Below are positions 1 through 9,902 of a stretch of 64,000 nucleotides of DNA, in pieces. The notes beneath the pieces were generated by a model, which was not told the origin of the DNA, did not search any database, and was given only the letters and a program-made list of their open reading frames with translations. Origin of the DNA: Lunularia cruciata. Lineage: Eukaryota; Streptophyta; Marchantiopsida; Lunulariales; Lunulariaceae. The translations under genes and the position numbers were made by a program. The number at the start of each line of letters is the position of its first letter. Position 1 is the stretch's first letter. The stretch spans positions 744,001 through 808,000 of the forward strand of contig OX419763.1 of NCBI GenBank assembly GCA_948567375.1. Direction: 5' to 3'.

Positions 1-164
1 CTTGTGAGCAATTGCTCACAAGTTCTTTGGAGTTGGAAGACTATCCCCTCTCCTAGACACGACACTCTAACCTTTTCTAGATTCCAGAAATTTCACACAA
101 TTAGCTTTGTGACTCGCATTCCTATAGGGCAACTACTCAGAGGAATAGGATATCTTCTTGACAT
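1..164 (-). pseudogene. N-terminus of LTR-encoded protein (E0 copy, runs off window)
   Basis: The frame starts at the ATG at 164-162 on the minus strand with MSRRYPIPLSS. It aligns with the N-termini of the other copies (MSSNFPLPLRS, MPSKFPIHLSS, MSSRYPIPLSS). The TATA box lies about 26-33 bp upstream, as in the other copies. An in-frame stop occurs about 24 codons in, so this copy is broken. Function is unknown; see the S2 copy at 45386-47959 for the domain layout. Confidence 0.6.
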
Positions 165-592
165 GTCCAATACCCCTTGGTGCACCTTAATTTTATAGTG
201 CTTTGACTTTAATTTTAGATGCAGTTATTCTTTAGTCAATTTTGAAATCAACTCTCACTTCTTCTGCATGTTTGTTTCTTATCACTCTCAAAGCATTCTC
301 TCTTGCCTCAACCATTTCTTTAATTGTACTTTCTTTGCTAGCCTACCCCAAAGGAAAGTTGTTACAACTTCTTTGTATTGGGCTGAACTTCCTACTCTGA
401 AGATCCTTTTCTTTAGGTTGGTTCCTTTGTAAGCTCCCTCTGAGTACTTCCTCTTTTGACCCAAAGTTGACTTCTTTGGGTTTGTTCCGTAGACACATGA
501 GTCCATTCTTTTGTTCTTTTCTTTGGCTGCAATTTGGCCTCCACAATGCACTTTTTCTTAAAACTCATAAAAAAAAAAATGTTGATATTACA
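1..592 (-). mobile_element. 3' LTR of outer element E0 (5' part of LTR, runs off window)
   Basis: Reading the minus strand, a purine tract at 593-607 is followed at 592 by TGTAATATCAACA and a T run. This is a decayed form of the family LTR start TGTGGTRCCCACA, changed mostly by G-to-A and C-to-T. The LTR runs off the left edge after about 590 nt. It contains a TATA box (TATAAAAT, minus strand, about 190-197) and, from about 164, the first codons of the LTR-encoded protein (MSRRYPIPLSS). The start type matches LTR subfamily A. Confidence 0.8.
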
Positions 593-607
593 TACCTCCT
601 CCCTCAA
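593..607 (-). other. Polypurine tract of E0
   Basis: On the minus strand this reads GAGGGAGGAGGTATG and directly abuts the 3' LTR start. The same tract, GAGGGAGGGGGTATG, abuts the 3' LTR starts of E1 (6799-6813) and E2 (15480-15494). Polypurine tracts prime plus-strand synthesis in LTR retroelements. Confidence 0.8.
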
Positions 608-639
608 ATGTGAGTGTCCCTACAAACACCGGCTCTAAC

Positions 640-1376
640 TTCTCTATACAAGTTTGGGTCCAATATTTTCAAACTGTCCACTTGTTCACTTGAGTGCCAA
701 ATGGATTGCCCTCCAAGTCTGCATGTTGATAGAGCCAATATCATAGATATGAATTGCATAGTATGGCTCCATCCACCTTAAGTGCAACTTGCTTGGAAAA
801 GATATTTGGCCATGTCATATAACAACACCAAATGCCCTTCTAAATAGGATTTATTTGCTTATTGTGGCTGACTTTCCGCTGCTCTTGTACTTCCTTTGTG
901 GTTTGCAATGCATTGTCTCTTTCCTCTTTTAACCACATTAGTTGATGGATCCAAAGATCTTGACTTTATCCCTCTAACAATTGTTCTTCATAAAGGATCC
1001 AATATGACGGTACTTCAAATCCATTTGGTTGTATGGGATGCAATCCATATGTAAGGAAATATGGAGTTTTTTTGGTTGTAATCTTTTTGGTGGTTCCATA
1101 TGGCCACAAAGTTTTGAGTAACTTTGTGTCCCAATTTTAGGCATAGTTGACAGTCACCTTATTTACAATTTTGCACAGCAATCCATTTTCTTCTTTGTTA
1201 GGCTATTTGCCTTTGGATTGTAAGGAGTCATCTTCTGATGTTTGATTTGGAAGTACTTGGTTAACACTTCCGTCATTGAGTTCAAAAAATGAGTCCCTTT
1301 ATCATTGACCAATTCCAAAGGACATTCATAACATGAAATGATGTTTTGGAAGAAAAATTCTGCGATTGTGTATGCA
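640..1376 (-). pseudogene. Integrase core-to-C-terminus fragment of E0
   Basis: The minus strand encodes part of a Ty3/gypsy integrase: EFFFQNIISCYECPLELV, then NDKGTHFLNS (the second catalytic Asp region) and MTPYNPKANSLTKKK. In E2 the last stretch is NPKENGLTEKAN with the catalytic Glu; here the Glu is replaced by Lys. The C-terminal part (about 640-1140) is recognisable only across several frames. The fragment starts abruptly at 1376, where the E1 3' LTR ends, so the zinc-binding and first-Asp parts are missing. It cannot be functional. Confidence 0.8.
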
Positions 1377-3288
1377 TGTGGCAACTTGTCAAATATCACT
1401 TTTGCGGTAATTAGGTAAGTAAAGTTCATTCCCACAAAGATATGATTCAGAAGTGGTCAAGTACAAAGCAAAGTAACAATGAAGTTCCTCTTGATTACAT
1501 CTTTAATCTCTCAAGTAGCAACTATACCCAGAAGAGAGTAACAAGCACTGACTTTCAATCTCATCACAACAAACTATCACTCACGAATCACAATACTTCA
1601 AATATGTCCAAAACAATCTTGATTGTGATGATTTAGTCCATCCTAAAAATGGCTACTTTGCTGTAAGACAAGTTTGCCTTAGAATTTTGTTCCACCCTTC
1701 CACTTAAGGCACAACTTCCTAGATCAAAATTGCTTCACATCACTCAACATTGCACTAACAAATGCAAAATACTACCAACACTACAATTCCTCTCAAATCT
1801 ATCAAGGCATTGCTCCGATTGCACTTCACTCAAGATCAAACACACAAAATGGATACCAAGGCTATGGAATCCAACATCCAACAAGCACATTGACTTACAC
1901 TTTGAATTTCTCCCAACACTCACAAACACAAACACAAAGTTGATAATCAGAATTAAGCTCAAGCGACGAGCACTAATCTCAGCACTTCACTTTATCTATT
2001 CTTGGGAATATAAATATTGAACAACAACACATTGCAAATGCCTCCTTTAATAGTGAAGCAATCAAAAATTACTAACAAAAATACTATTCTATAACAACTT
2101 TACCAACGTGCAGATCCAAAATGATAATGCATCTCTTCATATCTCAAATCTGTTACTAATCGAATCCAATGTTTACCTCAACTTAGGCTTCCAAACCTGA
2201 TGTTCCCTCAAGTATTTCTCCTTCTTTGGGTCTACTTAATTCCACTCCTAACTCTTCTATTTCTACAATTTCATCACTACGAACTACAATTGCACTCCTA
2301 TCTACTCTATCTACATCATTATCTACTGATACATTCCTTTCTACTGTCTTAGGTAACTCATCTAAAGACACTTGTACTCCTACTTCTACAACTTTGGACT
2401 TCTTGGCTAATTTTACCTCACTACAAAGTCTATCCAAGTTTGTTCTAACAAGATCTAATCTTAGATGGACATTGTGTCCTACCTCTAACATTTTCCTATC
2501 TACACAATCTCGTAGGCAAATCAATAGATTGTTCAACTCCGTGTCCTTCACTTTCCTCTTCCTCATCTCCTATACCAACAAATTCAACTCATGCAATTTG
2601 GCTTCTTCTAACTTCCCTTCAACTTCAGTGCTAAGCAGCACCTTCATCGCGTTTACCACTGCTCCCACTACATTCAATTCCACCACTGGCTTTACCTTCT
2701 CTTTCTTTCTTTCCTCCTCCAACTCATTCCGAGACATCTGCAACTCGTCCTCAAACTCAGCCTTCATCACCTCCTTCTCTTGTTGATTCAACACGAGTTG
2801 ATCTTTCACACTCTCAACAATCATCGCAATCATTCTTCCTCCCGACTACGCTTTCTAATAACTCTTGCTGCCAGACTTGATCCTCATCAGCTGCCTTCTT
2901 CCTTGAACTCTCCAGTTCTTGCTCCATCATTGCTGCATTGGCCTTCAAATGTATCAGCTCCACTTGTACATCAGCAATTTCACCTTCAGCACGTCGACCA
3001 ACACCGCCTTCTCCTTGGCTTCCTTCCGACACTTCACCAAATCCTCCCTCATTGCTTCTGAGTGCTTACTCCAAAGAATCTCCTCCACATGAAGTTCTTT
3101 GGCTTCCATTTCTACCCGGGTTAACTTACTTCTCAACAGCAAGGTCTCCACACTCCACTTTGTCACTACTGCTAACTCGTCCTTCACATCCAAGTTAGCA
3201 CTCTTCATCTCTGCTTTCTTCTATTGCAAAGACACCGATAAGGGACATACTACCTTCGAGAGATACTCCACTCCATCATATTGCCTAT

Positions 3289-4008
3289 ATGAATCCATAA
3301 TTTACTGCCTTGACGAGCATAGCGAGTTATAGCTCTTTGACCTGCTTCTATTTGTCGAGACATAATCCAAGATGGTTCAAGCGCTTGACAAGCAAATTTA
3401 CCAAAATAGATAAAATTGCCTTGTGTTGAAATTCCTTTTAAATTTCCTCTATGTTGTTTACAAAATTTTGTTCTTTTACGGTTATAGTAGATTTGGTTCG
3501 CTACTTCAAAACCAGACATGAATTTTTTATTCATACAGCTCCTCATGAATAAAATTTATTTATTTAAAAAAAAATAAAATTTTAAATAAAAATTCACCGG
3601 TGAATATTTACTCTTTAAATTCAATTATTATTTGATTATTCATTTATTGTTGGTTCTCTTCGCCGTCCTATCATACAAATAACAAAATATGAGAAATATT
3701 TTTCACTTATAGATTCCTTTGTTTTTATGATTTTATAAAAAAGTTTAGGTTTTTTCGAGTAGTTGAGCTTTTTTTAATGTCCTTAGATTTTCTTAATATT
3801 AAGCTCTTTTTTTTTATATACTATAGAAAAAACCCTACAATTATTTATTTATTAGCTTTTCTTGCTTCACAAAGTAAAAAAACTCGTGGAAATTTTTTGA
3901 TAAATTTTTTTCTAATATAAAATCATAAATTATTTTCTTCTAAAAACTAGAGTTTCAATTTTTGTTTTTCAGCAAAATATGAAAATAAACAAGTCACACA
4001 GTAAGCAT
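3289..4008 (-). pseudogene. rpl16: Plastid ribosomal protein L16 pseudogene with group II intron, 3'-truncated
   Basis: Exon 1 is ATGCTTA at 4008-4002, followed by a decayed group II intron start (CTGTGTGACTTG, normally GTGYGACTYG). Near the intron end the domain V hairpin is visible on the minus strand as GAGCTGTATGA with its partner TCATGTCTGGTT, at about 3505-3540. Exon 2 begins at about 3482 and encodes [34 protein letters not shown] and [19 protein letters not shown]. It stops at the insert edge after LWIHI. Family Arg and Gly positions are changed to Gln, His, Cys or Ser by single C-to-T or G-to-A steps. The intron is about 520 nt. Confidence 0.93.
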
Positions 4009-4064
4009 AGCAAAAAAATTTATATAGATTTATAATAAATTTATTTTATTGAATAAAGAAAGGA

Positions 4065-4704
4065 TTATTCATCATCTTGAAATATCCAAACTTTGATTCT
4101 TAATACACCATATATTGTTTAAGCTGCATAATAACAATAATTAAATGAGCTTGTATTTTTTGTAAAGGACTCTACCTTTTTGTGCCCACTCAACACGAGC
4201 TATTTCAGCTCCATTAAGTCTGCCTGCAATTTGCATTTTAATTCCTTTTATATTTTCTTTTTTGGCTAATTCAATAGCTTTTTTCATTGTTCGTCTAAAA
4301 GCAACTCTACTTTCTAATTGTAAAGATATACTCTGCAAGAATATTTGGTTCTCCGTATGGTTTAGAAATTTTGACTAAAGTCATTTGAAGTCTTCTATCT
4401 CCAGAATTTAATATTTTTTGTACATTTATTTTTATTGTTCAATTCCTTGACCATGGCTTTCTACTAATAAAGCAGGAAATCCTATGTATATTTCAACTTC
4501 AATTAAGTCTTTTTTTCTTTTAATTTCAACACAGGCAATTCCTCCACAAAAATTTATGTTTTTGTACATAAAATTCAATACAATTATGTATTTTTTTATC
4601 TTCTTCAAAAAATTTAGAATACATTTTTGGTTTTGCAAACCAATAAGATCTATGATTTTGTGTTATACCAAGTCAAAACCAACTGGGTTTATTTTTTCTC
4701 CCAA
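4065..4704 (-). pseudogene. rps3: Plastid ribosomal protein S3 pseudogene
   Basis: The frame begins at 4704 with GEKINPVGF; the start codon is now TTG. It passes through [16 protein letters not shown] in a shifted frame. The C-terminal block at 4338-4141 reads [20 protein letters not shown] and then [16 protein letters not shown]. It ends near 4065 with TIYGVLRIKVWIFQDDE and stop. Almost the whole gene (about 213 codons) is present, but frameshifts and a stop (AA, stop, TIYG) break it. The [16 protein letters not shown] and IFQDDE wording is like that of bryophytes and gymnosperms rather than flowering plants. Confidence 0.93.
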
Positions 4705-4764
4705 TTTTAAATTTTTTTTATATTAATTCAATTTTTTTCTTTTTTTAGTTAGGAATAATATTCA

Positions 4765-5031
4765 GTACAATAGTTATATAACAATAGTTATATAACAAGT
4801 AGGTTTATGTATAGGATAACCACGGCCTTGTGCTCTAGGTTGAAATCTTTTAAAAACAGTGCCTTGATCGACTTGAATTTCACTTATAAATAAATTTGTT
4901 TTACTAAATTCAAAATTATGATTAACATTTGCAGCTGCGGAAGAACGTAATTGTAATATTGGATTACATGCACAATAGGGCATAAATTCTAATATCATAA
5001 GTGCTTGTTCATAAGAATGACCACAAATTTG
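4765..5031 (-). pseudogene. rpl22: Plastid ribosomal protein L22 pseudogene, 5'-truncated
   Basis: The minus-strand translation contains SYEQALMILEFMPY, SAAANVNHNFEFSK and RFQPRAQGRGYPIHKPTC, the typical C-terminal half of plastid L22, a large-subunit ribosomal protein. The open part runs from 4998 to 4774. The N-terminal half is missing at the insert edge. Several positions where L22 normally has Arg show Cys or His (for example QICGHSYEQ), each explained by one C-to-T or G-to-A change. It lies just upstream of rps3, as in plastid genomes. Confidence 0.92.
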
Positions 5032-6798
5032 ACTGTGCTTTGACGTCTTCGCCCTTTGCAGGTAACTCCACTACTAGTACCTTACCCCGAAGATGCAATC
5101 TTTGTATCTTCAACGTTTCTTCCTTTGAGCTCTCTTCCTCCTTGATGGTAACCCTTACAGGGTCCAATGTTGACTACTTGAACACTTTGCTTCCCCCTAG
5201 CACTTCTTGGACACACCAAGATACCTTCTTCTTCCTTCTCATGTCCTTGCTCAATGGTGGACACCTTTGGACTTGTCTTCTATGCTTCCATGATTCTTCC
5301 TCTTGTTTGCTGAACCTCAGCCTTGCCTTCACTACCATTGCTTGACTCCTCACTTTGTGGTGTGAACTCTTCTTCTCCTCCTAAGGCTTCTTCCTTTGAC
5401 TTGGTTTCTCCTTATGACTCTTCCTCCTCTGGAGTCAATTCCTTTACTTTCACCAACATTGCCTTCGGATTAGGCTTTTGCATCTTCTATGGCTATATAG
5501 ATGCAATGCGTCCTTTGGGTTTATCTCTCTTTGTTGGCCTAGGGATGTTGACTTCTATGATCCACTTCTTTCCACCCTTCTTGTTATACTCATCTCCTTC
5601 TCGAACCCGCTCCATGCAATATTGTTCATCCGCATCGCCTCTTTGTGCTAATCTGGATGAAAGTGCAACCGGATTCTATTTCTGTCCTCCAAAGTCAGAA
5701 AACTCAGCCCAAAGTAGAAGTGAGCTGCAAAGGGTATAAGGTAATGTGGTGGGATATCCACTATACAACCCATAATCATCTACTCCACTCACTGATGCAT
5801 ACACTTTGCTCAATCCATTGCTTCTCTTGCAAACATTTGATGAAAGAAAACTGTCTATTGCATCGTGACATAGGTGGTTCACTCTGGCTTGAACATCACC
5901 CTCATCATGCTCATGATCCCTCTCCGCAATAGGTCTCTATAACTATCTACCTTATACCCGTTCTTGGTGCATGGTTGATTAAAAGAATTCCTCACCTCGG
6001 CAGTCTCTTTTGATGCCCCTTACTTCTCATAGAAGGTGGTACCTCCTACCTCTCTTGCTTCTCTACCAAAGACTAATCTCCAATCCGACTCGGTCCATCC
6101 TTGTAATCACTTGCAACAATTTCTGCCATGAAACCTGGAAAACTAAAATTCTAGTTCCAGGCCAGAAATGTGATGTGAAGTCTCGATAAGACCTCAATCC
6201 TTGCCACTACATCTAATGGATGCATTGAAAGACTCCTCATCACACTTTGCTTATTCATTTTTGGGGCCATCTTGTGTTTCCTCACTCTCTTCTTGTGAAA
6301 GATCGTACTCGACATTCTAACCCACTCTTCTTGCATATTTAGAATTTGCATTCCTTTGGGTCGACTCTGAATAGGCACAGGGTAGCATCTAGACATTGCA
6401 ATATTCCCTTGCAGAACTCTCAATTTTATAGTCCTTTTCTGATTGGTCATTCTTCAAATGCTGCTCCGTGCCACTCATCAATTCTGTGAAGTTGTTTACT
6501 GTGATTGGCAAGAACCTCTTGGTCCCAAAGTAGTCACTTTCTTCCCATGTACTTTCTTGATTGGCAGACCCCAAAGGAGTTTGTTACAGGTTCTTTGGAT
6601 CAGGTTGTGCTACCTGATACAAAGTCCATGTCTTCGTATTTCTCTCTTGTCCACCCCAGTCCTTTGGACCTGACCAAGGGTCGACTTTGGTTTGTGCCAA
6701 ACACATGATTCTTCTCATTTCTTCCCCATTTAGCCCTCATTTGGCTTTACCAATGCACTTCTTCTTCAAAACAAACCAAAAAGAATGTGGGTACCTCA

Positions 6799-6813
6799 TA
6801 CCCCCTCCCTCAA
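6799..6813 (-). other. Polypurine tract of E1
   Basis: On the minus strand this reads GAGGGAGGGGGTATG and directly precedes the 3' LTR start at 6798. It is identical to the E2 tract at 15480-15494. Confidence 0.85.
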
Positions 6814-7640
6814 ATGTGAGCATCTCCGTAAACACCGATAGTAGATTCTTTATAAAATGCCAGGTCTGTGGTTCAATATTTTCTAGCTCCCACCCATTCA
6901 CTTGAGTGGCAAAGGGATTGCCTTCTAGGTCTACAAGTTGAATAGAGCTATTGTCATAAATTTGCATGGCACAGTATGGCCCTTACTCCCATAAATGCAG
7001 CTTGCATGGAAAAAATATTTGGTGATTATCATACAACAACAACAGGTTTCATTCACTTATTGTGCTTGACTTTCCTCTGTTCTTGCACTTCCTTTGTGGT
7101 TTGCATTGCATCATCCTTTTTCTCTTCTAACCACATTAGTTGATGGACCCAAAGATCCTAGCTTTCTTCCTCTAATAATTGTTCTTCACAAAGAATATGA
7201 TGGTACTTCAAATTCAATTGGTAGTATGGGATGCAATCTGTATGTCAGGAGATATGGAGTTTGTTTGGTTCTAATCTTCTCAATTGTTTATTATGCCCAC
7301 AAAGCTGTAGGTAACTTGTGTCCCAATCTTCTTTACAGTATTCTTCAGTGCATAATGTACTCCTGATGCTTCATAGTGTAAGGACTCAATTATTCCTCCG
7401 ACTTTGTATGCCTCAAAGCATCTCCAAAGTACTTTGTCTTCACCCATCTTAAATAAAATGTTGTGTTTTAGCTGGTATGGTCCTATCTTCCTGGGGAAGG
7501 CTGCCCTTTGCTCCGGTTCTAGCCTCTTAGGACAATGGCAAGTATGCAGGTAATGATATTTTGCCACATACCTTGTACTTTGCATTGCCATTAAATGATA
7601 TAACTCTCCATCAAGAAACCGATCATTGACTTCCAAGTCT
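6814..7640 (-). pseudogene. Integrase of E1 with catalytic core deleted
   Basis: The zinc-binding part is recognisable (KVGGIIESLHYEASGVHYALKNTVKK, about 7335-7420), then the sequence jumps to GTQVTYSFVGI. In E2 the interval between these points (about 500 bp) holds the CDAC pair, the WGIDFVGP and SDRGTHFLN catalytic Asp regions and the catalytic Glu; all are missing here. The C-terminal part follows with LEEESQDLWVHQLMWLEEK and VQEQRKVK. The final residues QLVDLEGNPFATQVNGWE (6967-6900) lead into the polypurine tract. E1 could not integrate on its own. Confidence 0.8.
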
Positions 7641-8029
7641 TGGTCTTGAGTTTCCAACTTGGACAAGAAGTCTACATTCAAATGCAAAGCTCCCTTTTGT
7701 ACTTGTAGAGTGTATGTGAATTCTTGTAACAACAAGATCCATCTTGCAATTTGCCCAAACAAATCCGCTTCCTTGACCAATGTTGCAACACGTAATGGTC
7801 CACATAGAAGACAAACACATATCTCAACAAGCAATGGCAAAACTTCTTGTAGGCATACACCATTCTGAGTGCTTCTCTTTTGATCATCAAATGATTCTTT
7901 TCTGAAATTGAAAGTTGTTGGTTTGTATAACAAATTGGGTAGTCCTTCTTCTTCTTGTCCTTCTAACTTAAGACGACACCAAATGCTATGGATGAAGTGT
8001 CCACATACCCATGAAAAGGGACATCCCAA
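7641..8029 (-). pseudogene. RNase H region of E1
   Basis: The minus strand encodes the Ty3/gypsy RNase H region downstream of RT: APNWDVPFHGYVDTSSIAFGVVLS, then YSREALRMVY-like and LLQEFTYTLQVQKGALHLN. The last part connects to integrase through VDFLSKLETQDQDLEV. RNase H removes the RNA strand during reverse transcription. The sequence is spread over three frames (8029-7280, 7890-7678, 7820-7623), so frameshifts break it. The stretch near 7690 is the intact version of the site where S1 inserted in E2. Confidence 0.8.
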
Positions 8030-9381
8030 TTTGGAGCCCTCAAAATTGGTGCTTCAACCAATTTCTTTTTCAATACTTGGAAAGCTCCTTCTTGTTTTGC
8101 TTCCCACAAGTAGTATTCGGACTTCTTCAGAAGCTTTGTTAAGGGTGCAACAAGCACCGTGTAATTTGACATGAAGCATTTGTAGTATTTGACATGTCCC
8201 AAGAAGGCTCTCAGCTCCTGGATGTTTTTAGGGGATTCCATAGCTGAGATGACTTTCACCTTCTCGACATCAACTTCAATACCTCAGCTTGACACTTGAT
8301 GCCCTAGAAGAATTCCCTCATTCATTACAAACAAAAATTTCTCCGGGTGTAATGATAAATTGGCAAGATGACACCTTTCAAAAGTTTAGCAAAGGTAATC
8401 CAAATGTACTTCTCTTTGCCCAAACACACAATCATCAATGAAGATTTCCACAAATTTGTGTAGAAAATCTTTGAAGATTGCATTCATCATCCATTGGAAA
8501 GTAGCGGGAGCATTACACAACCCAAAGGACATTTGATTGTAAGCAAAAGTACTCCAATTGGTAGTGAATGTAGTTTTGTCCTTGTCTTCTTCCCGGATGG
8601 ATACTTGATTATACCTTGTTATAGTTTTCTTGATGGATATTAAGAAAACTATAACAAGGATGATCAACTACTTGGTCCACAATTGTGTCTGTGAAAGGGA
8701 TGATGATCCTTCCTCATTCAGTTTGCAAAAATCTTGGCACACTCAAATTTCTACCAGTCTTCTTCTTTGGGACAATGACAATGGGGGATACCCATTCACT
8801 GCTTAAGATGAGAAGGATTAGTCTGGTCACTAAGGACTTTTCAATTTCATCTTTCACTAAAAAAGAGTACTTTGGGTTCAGGCAATACTATCTTTGCCTA
8901 AGCGGAACTACACCTTCAATCAGATCAATCCAGTGTTTTCCAAATTGGCATGGAATACCCGGCATTTGATCAATAGACTAGGCAAATACATCTTAGTACT
9001 CTATAAACAGGGCAATGTATCCTACCAACTCCTCCAAAGTGACTATCTTTGAAATCTTCAAAATGTTTTCTTTAGTCAAGACAACATCTTGATATTTATC
9101 GGGGTTAATGACTCCTTCAACAAGACTGACTCAGCTTAACCCAAGTCAAACTGCAGTCAAGCTCCCTTCCTCCAATTCATGTTCACCTACGGCAACGTCA
9201 TTGGATCTTTGTCTTCTACATCCACCTTGTAGCACTCCAAGTAATTGACTTGGACTTTGTCTTTGGAGTTGTCTGAAGATGAAGATGATGAATCTTTGGA
9301 TTCATCATCATCTTTTGACAAAGTGGTTCCTAAGATGGGGAACCTTGTCCAACTCACTAACACCAACTTCTGATATTTGGA
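8030..9381 (-). pseudogene. Reverse transcriptase of E1
   Basis: The palm region is clear: SFGLCNAPATFQWMMNAIFK and then FIDDCVFGQREVHLDYL (8667-8386), where FIDD is the catalytic motif. Next come SPKNIQELRAFLGHVKYYK and LTKLLKKSEYYLWEAKQE (8259-7963). The upstream part (about 9380-8700) shows a decayed DVFAW/MPGIP-like finger region. A small inverted duplication near 8620-8665 disturbs the frame ahead of the palm. RT copies the element RNA into DNA. This copy is disrupted by frameshifts. Confidence 0.85.
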
Positions 9382-9902
9382 CTAGATGTCCTTGAACCTT
9401 AGCTTTTGCTGGTGCCAATCCACAATAACTTGAGTGTTGTACAACCAAGGTCTTCTGATCAACAACGGGTAACCAATTTTGGTTATTGGTTGCAATACAA
9501 TGTAGTTTAACTTGAAGAGCACTCCTCCTATAATCGTACTAATATTGGACAGCATGCCCAAAGGCCGTCTCCTGGTTTGATCCGCAAACTTCTGAATTTG
9601 GGGTGTTGGCTCAAACGTCATATACTCCAATTGATGTGTAGTATCTTCTATCATGACATTCACACCTGATCCAAAATCAATAGGTATGGATGTGATCATG
9701 CAGTGTGCAATCTCCACACCACTTCAAGAGATCCCAAATCTTCTTGTTCAATACTATAAATTGTGGGCAAGTCTTTCTTGGTCATTGCCCTTACTCTCTT
9801 GAGGGCTGAACTCAGCTGCTTCTTGTATAGCTTGTTCTCCTCCCACAATTGCTTGAATGTGACATAAGCATTTGCAGATGCCAAATCTGCCACAATATTC
9901 AT
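9382..9902 (-). pseudogene. Aspartic protease region of E1
   Basis: The minus strand encodes FGSGVNVMIEDTTHQLEYMT, QKFADQTRRRPLGMLSNIST, IIGGVLFKLNYIVLQP and YPLLIRRPWLYNTQVIVDW. These are the usual blocks of plant Ty3/gypsy pepsin-like proteases. The active-site triad is seen as DFGSG (usually D-[ST]-G), so the catalytic motif is altered (Phe in place of Ser/Thr). The segment at 9902-9696 (FKQLWEENKLYKKQL) is the linker between gag and protease. Protease cuts the polyprotein. The copy is interrupted. Confidence 0.75.

Larger units (their letters stand above)
3289..5031 (-). other. Nuclear plastid DNA insert (NUPT): rpl22-rps3-rpl16 segment
   Basis: About 1.74 kb of very A+T-rich DNA sits inside the E1 LTR. 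On the minus strand it carries, in order, the end of rpl22, all of rps3, and rpl16 exon 1, intron and most of exon 2. This is the standard order in land-plant plastid genomes. Both edges switch abruptly into the coding frame of the LTR protein: after VVELPAKGEDVK on the left in minus-strand reading, and before GVEYLSKVV on the right. All three genes are broken, so this is an old nuclear copy and not plastid DNA. Edges are good to about 10 bp. No target-site duplication is evident. Confidence 0.93.
2156..6396 (-). pseudogene. LTR-encoded coiled-coil protein, E1 3' LTR copy, interrupted by plastid DNA
   Basis: The first codon is the ATG at 6396-6394 (MSRCYPVPIQS). The N-terminal domain is visible as PLDVVARIEVLSRLHITFLAWN at about 6151-6240 and then decays with frameshifts. 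An acidic region lies near 5300-5500. The frame is cut at about 5031 by the plastid insert and resumes below 3288 with a GVEYLSKVV-like segment. The coiled coil follows (3208-2954, 3032-2814, 2833-2570, 2566-2183; LHELNLLV, RLDLVRTNLDRL). The end is VEVNIGFD and stop, matching the family C-terminus EEVDIGSD. Several stops interrupt it. The role is unknown. Confidence 0.7.
1377..6798 (-). mobile_element. 3' LTR of E1, split by a plastid DNA insert
   Basis: The minus strand starts at 6798 with TGAGGTACCCACA, next to a polypurine tract, and ends at 1377 with a decayed TGTCACA (GTTGCCACA). Removing the plastid insert (about 3289-5031) leaves about 3.68 kb, the family LTR length. It holds a TATA box (TATAAAAT, about 6422-6431), the LTR-encoded protein frame and, near 2041-2050, a decayed version of the second TATTTAAG-type element. 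Its coiled-coil part is closer to subfamily A. It therefore differs clearly from the LTR at the other end of E1 (subfamily B). Confidence 0.85.

Noticed and set aside
1744-1962. Recurrent 60-75 codon frame (INFVFVFVSVWRNSKCK type) near many LTR ends
   Set aside because: It occurs in U5 after the main frame and is often open because the DNA is conserved. It lacks a consistent start, drifts by indels between copies (for example 35561-35875) and has no silent-site bias that I can see.
2226-2786. 186-codon plus-strand frame, Ser/Thr/Phe-rich
   Set aside because: It lies antisense to the coiled-coil part of the LTR-encoded protein. Similar antisense frames occur opposite every copy (13473-13970, 41214-41729, 46252-46707).
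3289-5031. Possibility that the window is organellar or chimeric because of plastid genes
   Set aside because: The plastid genes are all broken, the stretch is short, and both edges enter the same LTR reading frame, as expected for a nuclear insert.
8620-8665. Short inverted repeat (AAGAAAACTATAACAAGG and its reverse)
   Set aside because: It is local to E1 RT and absent in E2 (21600-21650). Most likely a small repair event, not a terminator or regulatory hairpin.
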